Source: Haladaptatus sp. R4 (GTDB taxonomy: Archaea; Halobacteriota; Halobacteria; Halobacteriales; Haladaptataceae). From it: DNA of 64,000 bases. Position numbers and translations under genes: made by a program. The DNA lies in the NCBI RefSeq assembly GCF_001625445.1, contig NZ_LWHG01000011.1, forward strand, positions 496,001 through 560,000, in the 5' to 3' direction. The notes beneath the pieces are model-generated. The model made no database searches. It was not told the origin of the DNA and worked only from the letters and a program-made list of their open reading frames with translations. Positions within the stretch are counted from its first letter, which is position 1, and every line of letters starts with the position of its first letter. Of this stretch, positions 43,306-50,869 are shown piece by piece.

Positions 43306-44001
43306 ATGCCCCGTGCCGTCGCCATCAACGTCGCCGCCAACACCAACCAGCCCGGCGTTCGCGGCCCGATCTTTCCGGACGGGCGGTTCGAATACCTCCC
43401 GATTCCCGAATCCGAACCGACGAACCGGTCGGTACCGACCTACGCGGACCTCGACCCGTCGGTCGAACTGCCGGACGGAGCCGAAACCCTTCCCGTCCAC
43501 CTCGACCCTGAATTCGCGGAGTACCCGTGCTGTGAGCGCTACACCTACGGCGACCCGTTCGGCGTGAAAGCCCGGCCGCTGTTGGAACTGGATCGCGGCG
43601 ATTACGTCTTCTTCTACGCCACGCTCTCGACCGTCGGAGAACCGGCCCGCGACTGGATTTCACCGCGATGGGGTGCGTACATCATCGGCCAGTTTCGATT
43701 GGCGCGGGACCCTATTGCGGGGTCGGAGTTCGCGGGATTGGATTCGGAAGAACAGCGAGCTTTCGAGAACAACGCCCACCTCAAACGGGAGGAGTTCGAC
43801 GCGGAAGTGCTGGTGGAAGGTGCTCCGGACGAATCGGGACTGTACGAAACGGCGGTTCCGTTGAGTAGTCCCGAGAAAGGGTCGAAAGCGAACAGGCTGG
43901 TCACGGAGTTATCGAGTGACTCGGGGAAGGGACCGTGGTGGCGGCGGCCGATGAAGTTCGACGGTGACGGGATTCGGGAAATTTCGGAATTTGGAGAGTG
44001 A
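43306..44001 (+). CDS. Nmad3-like (nucleotide modification-associated domain) protein
   Basis: 231 residues. The opening AINVAANTNQPGVRGPIFPD followed by GRFEYLPIPESEPT resembles the start of Nmad3 proteins, and a conserved central region (RGDYVFFYATLSTVGEPARD, then GAYIIGQF) fits. Nmad3 was defined computationally as a domain near modified-base systems. No methyltransferase or restriction gene lies beside it here, so any role in DNA or RNA modification is unproven. I matched this by eye from memory. Confidence 0.6.
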   Translation: MPRAVAINVAANTNQPGVRGPIFPDGRFEYLPIPESEPTNRSVPTYADLDPSVELPDGAETLPVHLDPEFAEYPCCERYTYGDPFGVKARPLLELDRGDYVFFYATLSTVGEPARDWISPRWGAYIIGQFRLARDPIAGSEFAGLDSEEQRAFENNAHLKREEFDAEVLVEGAPDESGLYETAVPLSSPEKGSKANRLVTELSSDSGKGPWWRRPMKFDGDGIREISEFGE

Positions 44002-44004
44002 CTC

Positions 44005-44154
44005 CGCTCGTCACCTTCGTTCCTCGCAGAATGCACCGACCGGGAGGAACTGGACGAGACGACCTCGCTGCGCTCGGCTGCGACTCGCGTGCTCAACACC
44101 CGCCGGGTACATCGCTCGTCACGTTCGTTCCTCGCAGAATGCACCGACCGGGAG
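44005..44154 (+). repeat. 42-nt direct duplication containing the 3' end of tRNA-Gly
   Basis: 44005-44046 and 44113-44154 match at 41 of 42 bases. The second copy includes the last 15 nt of tRNA-Gly plus its 3' flank; the first is a detached copy 108 nt farther downstream (in tRNA sense). Sequence between the copies shows no gene. Such 3'-end duplications arise from integration at a tRNA or from slippage. Confidence 0.8.
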
Positions 44155-44210
44155 TTGAACCCGGGCTATAAGCTTGGGAAGCTTATGTCCTGCCACTAGA
44201 CCACCGGTGC
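44140..44210 (-). tRNA. tRNA-Gly, anticodon CCC
   Basis: Read on the minus strand, the acceptor GCACCGG pairs with TCGGTGC (one G-T), the anticodon arm is TAAGC-TTCCCAA-GCTTA giving anticodon CCC, and the T arm contains CCCGGGTTCAACTCCCGG. The discriminator is A and no CCA is encoded. Its 5' and 3' ends are each duplicated nearby, and a hairpin cluster lies in its 5' flank (44207-44318). Confidence 0.93.
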
Positions 44211-44318
44211 ATGGCGCTCACTTCGTTCCCACCATGCACGTGATTTGCAAATCCTTCGGATTTGCTCACTACCGTTGGATGAAATCCAACGGCGTGCGCG
44301 ATCCGTTGGATCGCGCAC
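44207..44318. repeat. cluster of four consecutive hairpins in the tRNA-Gly 5' flank
   Basis: Stems in order: 8 bp with a 17-nt loop (44207-44239, its left arm overlapping the tRNA's first bases), 8 bp loop TTC (44247-44265), 9 bp loop GAA (44272-44292), 11 bp loop GTT (44294-44318). All are perfect. The segment is bracketed by ACCACCGGTGCA at 44200 and 44317, the second being a copy of the tRNA's 5' end. No gene is visible in 44211-44478. Confidence 0.85.
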
Positions 44319-44478
44319 CACCGGTGCACTCAACCCGAATAAGCTCAGGCGAACGAGAGCGAGCAGTCGTGTGCTTTCCACTTCATTCCGATTCCACTTC
44401 AACGTAGCGTTTCGGACGTTCGTCCAGAAATACGACGAAGAGGGGAGGTTTTAGTCATCAGCGTTCCTACAGGCGTAC

Positions 44479-45273
44479 ATGATAGATCTCGAACTCTCGA
44501 CGGAAGAACTCGACGCACACCGTGATCACATCGTGTCGTTCATTCGTGAGACGGTGGCCGACGCGGGGACGGATTCGGCGGTTCTCGGCCTCTCCGGCGG
44601 TATCGACAGCACGCTGACGGCGTACCTCGCCGTGGAGGCACTGGGCACCGAGAACGTCCACGGTCTCGTCATGCCCGGCGCTGTGAGTCGGGAGGACAAC
44701 ATGAGCGACGCGGAGTGGGTGGCGTCGGACCTCGAAATCACCTACGACGTGTTCGAAATCAACCCAATCGTGGACACGTTCTTGGACGCCTACTCGGAAG
44801 CGGAGGGTGACCACATGGCGGTGGGCAACGCCCGCGCCCGAACCCGCGCGGTGATGAACTACCTCGTCGCCAATCACGAGGGATCGGTCGTCCTCGGCAC
44901 CGGCAACCGCACCGAGGCGCTCGTCGGCTACTTCACGAAGTACGGCGACGGCGCGGTGGACTGTCACCCCATCGGCAACCTCTACAAACAACAGGTTCGA
45001 CAGCTCGCCGTCCACGTCGGCGTTCCGGACAGACTCGCCGAAAAGGAAGCGACGGCGGGACTGTGGGCGGGCCAGACCGACGAGGAAGAGTTGGGTATCG
45101 ATTACGACACGCTGGACGCGATTCTGGCGCTCCACGTCGATGGACCCCTGTCCGCGTCGGCGACGGCGCGGCAGGTCGACGGCGCGTCGGCCGAAGACGT
45201 CCGACGGATCGACGAGATGTACCGGCTGAGCGAGCACAAACGCGCCGTGCCGCAATCTCCCGAATCGTTGTAA
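44479..45273 (+). CDS. nadE: ammonia-dependent NAD+ synthetase
   Basis: Amidates nicotinic acid adenine dinucleotide to NAD+. The ATP-pyrophosphatase P-loop is LGLSGGIDSTLTAYLA near residue 36, VLGTGNRTEALVGYFTKYGD near residue 138, and IGNLYKQQVRQLA follows. 264 residues without a glutaminase domain, so ammonia is the nitrogen donor. It follows the tRNA-Gly region and is probably transcribed alone. Confidence 0.95.
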   Translation: MIDLELSTEELDAHRDHIVSFIRETVADAGTDSAVLGLSGGIDSTLTAYLAVEALGTENVHGLVMPGAVSREDNMSDAEWVASDLEITYDVFEINPIVDTFLDAYSEAEGDHMAVGNARARTRAVMNYLVANHEGSVVLGTGNRTEALVGYFTKYGDGAVDCHPIGNLYKQQVRQLAVHVGVPDRLAEKEATAGLWAGQTDEEELGIDYDTLDAILALHVDGPLSASATARQVDGASAEDVRRIDEMYRLSEHKRAVPQSPESL

Positions 45274-45368
45274 GTTCCGATTGACTCTCGGTCGATTCTC
45301 AAAAGTACGAGAGAGAAAGAAGTGGTGCCGAATATCCCCGTAGAAGTACAGCGGCGAGAATTCGAGTG

Positions 45369-45449
45369 TTATCGTTGGTAGTAGATTTCAACGAGCTTGA
45401 AAACTGCCCAGATAGTAATGAAAATGAAGCTGATGAAAACCACACTCAT
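45369..45449 (-). CDS. 26-residue hydrophobic peptide ORF following an in-frame TAG
   Basis: The ATG at 45449 begins immediately after the TAG of the upstream small gene, in the same frame, and encodes MSVVFISFIFITIWAVFKLV and six more residues: one membrane helix. It may be a separate peptide, a reinitiation product, or the second half of an 84-residue protein interrupted by one stop. There is no family evidence. Confidence 0.4.
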   Translation of the reverse strand: MSVVFISFIFITIWAVFKLVEIYYQR

Positions 45450-45626
45450 CTAAAGGAGTGGCAGCGGCCGGGCGACCCCAAAGAGGTCCAGCCCAAAGCT
45501 GATGAGCTTTCCAAGGGCTGCATAGATGAGTGGACCAATCACGATTAGCGCGAGGAGTGACGCACCAATGACTTCGAGAACGTTCCGAGCGTAGGGCTTT
45601 TTGAGTGACTGAACAACTGAATTCAT
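45450..45626 (-). CDS. 58-residue single-helix membrane protein
   Basis: Begins MNSVVQSLKKPYARNVLEVI and contains one strong hydrophobic helix (GASLLALIVIGPLIYAALGK), ending ...RPLPLL at TAG. AT-rich sequence (CTATATTCTC) about 30-40 nt upstream can serve as promoter. Composition and start context look real, but it is short and unrecognised. The region 45274-45368 and 45627-45824 around it holds nothing else I can support. Confidence 0.55.
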   Translation of the reverse strand: MNSVVQSLKKPYARNVLEVIGASLLALIVIGPLIYAALGKLISFGLDLFGVARPLPLL

Positions 45627-45824
45627 AGTTACTACTACAACAGCAACGAGAATATAGATTTCTAAGATTTCTCCTCTGTATCTTAGTACGCCGGTGCGGC
45701 GATACCTCCCACTTGTTACTCACTCTGCGCCGACGATGGGCCACTGTTTTGGAGTTCACTCCCGAGGATGTCCACTTCAGCGACTACGAGGCTAAATCGA
45801 CCGATTTCCGTTATGTTCTCGCTC

Positions 45825-46523
45825 CTACTTCCGCTCTTCCGCGATGCTATCGGCGTTCGCGGCGACGAGTTCGCCGAAGGCTTCCGCCTCGCACGCCAGT
45901 TGGACGTCGGTCGATGACCCATCGCGGACTCGTTCCTTGACGACCGAAAGCGCCGCCGGGACGTTCTCCGCGAGTTCGTCGGCGACGGCGCGCGGCGTTT
46001 CCGTGAGGCGTGAAACGAGCCCCATCCGATGGGCCGTTTCGGCCGAGAGGACGCGGCCCGAGAGCGCGATGTCGAGCGCGTCACCCATGCCGACGATTTC
46101 GGGGAGTCGGGTCGTCCCGCCCCATGCGCCGAAGATTCCGAGGCGGACGCCGGGTTCGGCGAACGTCGCGTCGAACGTCGCCACCCGAAGATCACACGCC
46201 AGCGCGAGTTCGACGCCCCCGCCGCGCGCCGGACCGTCGATTCCGGCGACGACGACGCTATCGCTCCCTTCGATGTCGTTTGCGACTCGCTGACCGTGGC
46301 TCGCGAACTCCTCCGCCGACTCCCCATCCAACGACGCGACGACGTCGAGGTCGGCCCCGGCACAGAACGCCCCACCAGCGCCGCGGAGATAGACGACCGG
46401 TTGTGTCGCTTCTCGGACCGCCGAGGAGAGCGCGTCGAGTCCGTCCGGTGTGAGCGCGTTTCGACGCTTCGGGCGGTCGATGGTCACGATTCTAATTTTC
46501 GGCTCGTCGGTGATGCGAATCAT
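45825..46523 (-). CDS. enoyl-CoA hydratase/isomerase family protein
   Basis: 232 residues of the crotonase fold. GAGGAFCAGADLDVVASLDG near residue 48 is the CoA/oxyanion-hole segment, GPARGGGVELALACDLRVAT near residue 98 is the second oxyanion block, and FAEPGVRLGIFGAWGGTTRL follows. Catalytic Glu positions of true hydratases are not clearly kept (GIFGAWGG in place of a GxPEGxG motif), so the reaction is open. ATG at 46523. It is divergent from the next gene with 59 nt between. Confidence 0.85.
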   Translation of the reverse strand: MIRITDEPKIRIVTIDRPKRRNALTPDGLDALSSAVREATQPVVYLRGAGGAFCAGADLDVVASLDGESAEEFASHGQRVANDIEGSDSVVVAGIDGPARGGGVELALACDLRVATFDATFAEPGVRLGIFGAWGGTTRLPEIVGMGDALDIALSGRVLSAETAHRMGLVSRLTETPRAVADELAENVPAALSVVKERVRDGSSTDVQLACEAEAFGELVAANADSIAEERK

Positions 46524-46582
46524 GCTGTCCAGTTGGAGACGCTTTCCAAAGGTCTTTGGCTGTCCCGTCGTAAGTTCCGACA

Positions 46583-47224
46583 ATGGAAGAGGCCGTCCGG
46601 GCGCGCGGGGCTGCGCGCGAGGCTATCGAAGACATTACGCCAGCGCACCTCCGCGACCACATCGATGGGCTACTGCAGTCCTCGACGGTCGTTCCGGGGG
46701 TGGTGACGTTGTTAAGCGCGCGAGCCGTCGAGAGCGGTGCCAAGACGGGCGACGTCGAAGCCCGTGCCGCGGGCGTGCAACTGATCTACGAGGGATTGGG
46801 CCTCACACGCACGCTGGCACGCGACGAACCGTGGAACGGGGAGCAACCGTACATCGAGAGCAACATCGCCGTTCTGGCGGCGGACGTGATGGTCTCCCGC
46901 GGATTCTCCCTGTTGGCACGGACGGAAGCGGCCGATACGGCCGTTCGAACCGTCAAGTCGTTCGGTCGGGACCAGACCGAACGGCGGACCGAGCACGCGC
47001 TCGAAACGGACGTGTTCGAACTCGCCATGGTCGCCGGAACGACAGCGGCAGGTCACGAGGTTCCGACCGGAATCCGGCGATACGCCGAGCAACTGGCGAC
47101 GTCGGTCGCCAACCGCGACTCGACCGAACTTCTGTTCGACGAGGCGGTGGATACGCTGACGAAGCTGTCAGGAAGACATCCAAACTGGTTCGATGAGACC
47201 ACCTCGTCGGCCACCGATCCCTGA
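46583..47224 (+). CDS. conserved haloarchaeal helical protein (DUF7114-like)
   Basis: 213 residues, predicted all-helical and soluble. It starts MEEAVRARGAAREAIEDITP and has a conserved-looking VVPGVVTLLSARAVESGAKT and a middle block ARDEPWNGEQPYIESNIAVL. It resembles the haloarchaeal DUF7114 proteins as I remember them, and the helix-dense layout recalls isoprenoid synthases, but no DDxxD motif is present. Function unknown. Confidence 0.65.
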   Translation: MEEAVRARGAAREAIEDITPAHLRDHIDGLLQSSTVVPGVVTLLSARAVESGAKTGDVEARAAGVQLIYEGLGLTRTLARDEPWNGEQPYIESNIAVLAADVMVSRGFSLLARTEAADTAVRTVKSFGRDQTERRTEHALETDVFELAMVAGTTAAGHEVPTGIRRYAEQLATSVANRDSTELLFDEAVDTLTKLSGRHPNWFDETTSSATDP

Positions 47225-47275
47225 CGCGAATCGAAACGCCTAAACCCAGTTCGGCGTGTAGAAATGAATGCCTGC

Positions 47276-47347
47276 GCCTGGGTAGCTTAGCGGTAAAGCG
47301 CGTCCTTGGTAAGGACGAGAGCCCGGGTTCAAATCCCGGCCTAGGCT
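47276..47347 (+). tRNA. tRNA-Thr, anticodon GGT
   Basis: Acceptor GCCTGGG pairs with CCTAGGC (one G-T), the D arm is GTAGCTTAGCGGTAAAGC, the anticodon arm CGTCC-TTGGTAA-GGACG gives GGT, and the T arm is CCCGGGTTCAAATCCCGG. Discriminator T; CCA not encoded; no intron. 72 nt. Confidence 0.95.
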
Positions 47348-47580
47348 TCTCCGATTTTTGAACCACAAGTTATGTCTTTCGTGTTATGTTTCCTCTGACT
47401 TCGTGGTTGACTACGGAACGATGCTCGGGGACGTACGTGATAACAACACGTGTTTTTAGAAACTCACGTGTCTCTCCGAAAATATAGAATACATTTCCAA
47501 TTATTGGATACATAAATATATTCTTGTGGTTGTTATATGAATTATAGGAAAGGTCGTGTGACCGAGAATGATAGACGAAC

Positions 47581-49290
47581 ATGCCCAAAGACAGCAGGCG
47601 AACGTTCCTGAAGACTGTCGGACTCGCCACCGGGGCCGCGACGGTCTCCGGAACGGGAATGGTCCTCGCACAGCAGAACGACGATAGCAGCGAAAGCAGC
47701 GACGAGAGCGGAGGCGACGACACCACAGGACGCGGTGGCGGTTGGACGACCTTCCGCGGCGACTCGGCTCGCACGGGAGCGACGGACGAGAGCGGTCCGG
47801 CCCCGTACGCGACGACCGATTGGTCGATGGACATCGATGGCACGACGCGGCTGGGTAGTCGATCGACAAACGGCGTGGATCGGAGCCAGATAGAACCGGT
47901 GTTCGCCGACGGGACGATGTACCTCGGCGTGAAGACCGATACCGGAACCTACGACAGCGATGGATACGTCGTCGCGTACGATCCCGACACCGGCGGCGAA
48001 CTGTGGAAGCGGACCGATATCGGCGCACCCGATACGCCGACGGTGAGCGACGGAACGCTCTACGTCACCACGGATATCGCCGGTACCGAACTCGAAAAAG
48101 AAGGTGCCCTCTACGCGCTCGATGCGAGCGACGGTTCGATACTGTGGAAACGGGACGACAAACGTCAATGGGCGAACCCAGTCGTCGCGAACGGCCACGT
48201 CTACACCGCATACGGCCGTTTCTCGAACGATTCCGGCGCGGTCGCCATCAACCCCGAGAACGGAAACACCGTCTGGGAGAACTCCGACGTCTCCACCGAT
48301 GAAGTAGCCTACGCCGACGGAACGGTGTTCGCGCGGACTGGAACGGCCTTGGACGCGGACAACGGGAAGAAATTGTGGCAGCAGGAACTCTCCTCGCTGG
48401 AGGCTGTTCACGACGGAATCGTGTACGGCAGTCGTGAGCGTGACGGGGAGCCAGGCTACGACGTCCTCGCGTATTCGGCGTCCGACGGGACGAAAGAGTG
48501 GATATCGTCGTTCGATATCGAAACTAACGAGAAGTACCTCGGCAACGTCGTCGTCGGAGAGGGGATGGTGTTCGTTCTCAGCTACGATGGCGCACCGGAT
48601 AACCGGAGCGACGACCATCAAAAGGTTCACGTCTTCGACGCGAAGACCGGTGAGAAAGCGTGGACGTACCGAACGCTCGCGTCCACGTACGGCGACCCCA
48701 CGCTCGCCGACGGTACGCTCTATCTCGGTGGAAAATTCACTCCCGCTTCCGAACCCGACCCCGGCCCACCGGCCCACTACAAGTCGGTCGTGTACGCGTT
48801 CGACGCGGCGTCTGGCGACCGGAAGTGGACGTACGTGATGGACGACAGGAGGACTGCAAGCACGCCAGTTGCGAGGAACGGCAAACTGTACGTCACGACC
48901 TACGAACTCGACGGCATCTACGCCGACTACAACGATTCGGAACTGTTCGTTCTCGAATCCACCGACGAAGCACCGGACGCCGACCATCGCATCGCGAACG
49001 ACGAGGCCGTCGATCCGAACGAACAACCGACGGCGCACATCGAGGCTTCGCCCGATTTGGATTCGTGTACGCTCGAAGCGGGTGACGAAGTCACGCTCGA
49101 CGGTTCCGACTCCACCGACGATGACGGTGTCGTCAGCTACAAGTGGGACACGGACGGCGACGGGACGTTCGATGCGACCGGAGAAACCGTGACGGTGACC
49201 GTGCCGCGCTGTGGTTCGGTGGACGTCACGCTCGAAGTGAGCGATGGATACAACGCCGACAAAGCGAGCGTCACCATCTCGGCGAACTAG
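47581..49290 (+). CDS. Tat-exported PQQ-like beta-propeller protein with a C-terminal PKD domain
   Basis: 569 residues. The Tat signal is MPKDSRRTFLKTVGLATGA with a signal-peptidase-like AQQ after it. An Asp/Ser-rich linker precedes seven or eight propeller blades with repeats such as YALDASDGSILWKRDD, AINPENGNTVWENSD and VFDAKTGEKAWTYR (PQQ/PQQ-like, AxxxxTG...W). Residues 480-569 form a PKD domain (VTLDGSDSTDDDGVVSYKWD). It probably sits on the surface or S-layer; no enzymatic activity is implied by PQQ-like repeats alone. The promoter region 47400-47560 is very AT-rich (TACATAAATATA). Confidence 0.88.
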   Translation: MPKDSRRTFLKTVGLATGAATVSGTGMVLAQQNDDSSESSDESGGDDTTGRGGGWTTFRGDSARTGATDESGPAPYATTDWSMDIDGTTRLGSRSTNGVDRSQIEPVFADGTMYLGVKTDTGTYDSDGYVVAYDPDTGGELWKRTDIGAPDTPTVSDGTLYVTTDIAGTELEKEGALYALDASDGSILWKRDDKRQWANPVVANGHVYTAYGRFSNDSGAVAINPENGNTVWENSDVSTDEVAYADGTVFARTGTALDADNGKKLWQQELSSLEAVHDGIVYGSRERDGEPGYDVLAYSASDGTKEWISSFDIETNEKYLGNVVVGEGMVFVLSYDGAPDNRSDDHQKVHVFDAKTGEKAWTYRTLASTYGDPTLADGTLYLGGKFTPASEPDPGPPAHYKSVVYAFDAASGDRKWTYVMDDRRTASTPVARNGKLYVTTYELDGIYADYNDSELFVLESTDEAPDADHRIANDEAVDPNEQPTAHIEASPDLDSCTLEAGDEVTLDGSDSTDDDGVVSYKWDTDGDGTFDATGETVTVTVPRCGSVDVTLEVSDGYNADKASVTISAN

Positions 49291-49342
49291 CACCACGCGA
49301 ATTGCCGTTTTTCAGATCGTGAGTCCGAGATTTGTGGGGTAG

Positions 49343-50866
49343 TCACTCGGTTCCCTCCGGAATGTACCCGTGCAGGAACGACATCTTCGTGTTCGTTATC
49401 CCCTCGATAAAGTCGACTATGACGCCATCCTCCGGTTGTACGCAGTTCGTCGACGAGAACACGACGAGGGTTCCGACGGCCGTCAGTACGAGCGCGACCG
49501 GTAGCGATACTATCGAGAGGGAGATGAATCGAGACGCTATCACGGTGACCGGGATGAGGGCGAGTGGCACACGAGTCATCGTTCTGACGGTCCATCGGGA
49601 AAACGGTGTTATCCCGAATTTCCACCAGAGCACCGAGAACATGAAGAGATTGAGGATGATGTTCGAAGTCGAGGATGCGACCGCGGCCCCGACGAACCCG
49701 TAGATGGGGATCAGGAACAGGTTCATAACGAAGTTGAGGGCGAACGCGATGGCGTTGCCCGCGAGTATCAACCGTGTGTGCCCGAGCGCGGAGAGTGTCT
49801 CACGGTTTCGGCCGCCCGCCGCGTTGGTGAAGAACCCGACGGACAGAATCGCGAGGGCGAGTCCACCGCTCGCGTAGTCGGTACCGAAAAAGATCGAGAT
49901 GACGTCGCTGGGAAACGTAACGAAGAGGAGAAACGCGGGAAACGTGACGAGAAACACCCATTTCGTGGTGAGCTGATATATCTTCGTTATCTCGTCCCGC
50001 TCCCCGTCCGCATCGAGCTTCGATGCGAGGGGCAGATAGAGAAACCCGAACGACGAGAGCGCGATCAGTAGGCTGTTGGCGAGCGGATAGGCCGCCGAAT
50101 AGAGCCCCACTTGATGAGAGGTGGAAAAGTAGCCGAGCATGACGGTATCAGTTCGGGTGAGGAGGTCACCGAGGACCGACGAAACGACGAGCGGTGCGGA
50201 AAACGTCGTAATCTCCCTCACGTGCAGGGTGAATTCACCGAAGAGCGGGATGAGTTTATTGAGGAGGTAGTGAGCGACGAGAAAGGCGACGATGGCGCTA
50301 ACCAGATACGCGTAGCCCGCCGCTTTCGCTCCGAACCCCAACGCCAACAGCGCGCCCAGCAGTAGTACTCTCCCGAACGGATAGAGGAGGTCACCGACGT
50401 ACGTTTTGTAGATGGTGTTCTGGAAGCCGCGAATTCCCCCGATTCCGACGAGATAGCCGACGACGGGGGGGATGGCGAACGCGAACACCGGTATCAGGTC
50501 GCTCGCCCCTCCGTGATCGAACAGTTGTGACGCCACGAAATCCGCGTTGAAATAGAGGATTCCGGCGAACAGTACACTGACGATACCGGCGAGGAGAAAT
50601 CCCGTCAACCACGCGCCCCTCATGTCGCGTTCCGTCTCGAACCGTGAGACGTAGCGCGGGATGCCCTGTCCGAGGCCGATGAGCGCGAACGTCGTTCCCA
50701 GCGCCATCGTCGTGATCGCGATGTTGATCTCGCCGTAGATATCCGGTGAGAAACTCCGCCCCAAAACGATTCGCTCGACCAGTTTCGCTATCGCCGCCAC
50801 ACCGGCGCCAACGAAGACGAGGCTCGCACTCGAAAGGAGCTTTTTGAGTTCACGTTCCGATCCCAT
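49343..50866 (-). CDS. polysaccharide flippase (Wzx/MATE-like)
   Basis: 507 residues with twelve to fourteen helices, the polysaccharide biosynthesis protein fold that moves lipid-linked oligosaccharides across the membrane. Typical pieces: ERIVLGRSFSPDIYGEINIA near the N-terminus and GRNRETLSALGHTRLILAGN in the middle. It starts 3 nt after the stop of the AlkP-family gene upstream, forming a two-gene operon. Substrate probably a surface or N-linked glycan carrier; inference from family. Confidence 0.88.
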   Translation of the reverse strand: MGSERELKKLLSSASLVFVGAGVAAIAKLVERIVLGRSFSPDIYGEINIAITTMALGTTFALIGLGQGIPRYVSRFETERDMRGAWLTGFLLAGIVSVLFAGILYFNADFVASQLFDHGGASDLIPVFAFAIPPVVGYLVGIGGIRGFQNTIYKTYVGDLLYPFGRVLLLGALLALGFGAKAAGYAYLVSAIVAFLVAHYLLNKLIPLFGEFTLHVREITTFSAPLVVSSVLGDLLTRTDTVMLGYFSTSHQVGLYSAAYPLANSLLIALSSFGFLYLPLASKLDADGERDEITKIYQLTTKWVFLVTFPAFLLFVTFPSDVISIFFGTDYASGGLALAILSVGFFTNAAGGRNRETLSALGHTRLILAGNAIAFALNFVMNLFLIPIYGFVGAAVASSTSNIILNLFMFSVLWWKFGITPFSRWTVRTMTRVPLALIPVTVIASRFISLSIVSLPVALVLTAVGTLVVFSSTNCVQPEDGVIVDFIEGITNTKMSFLHGYIPEGTE

Positions 50867-50869
50867 GGA

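Noticed and set aside
45369-45626. TAG read as pyrrolysine joining the two tiny ORFs
   Set aside because: Pyrrolysine is not known in haloarchaea, and no pyl gene is present in the window.
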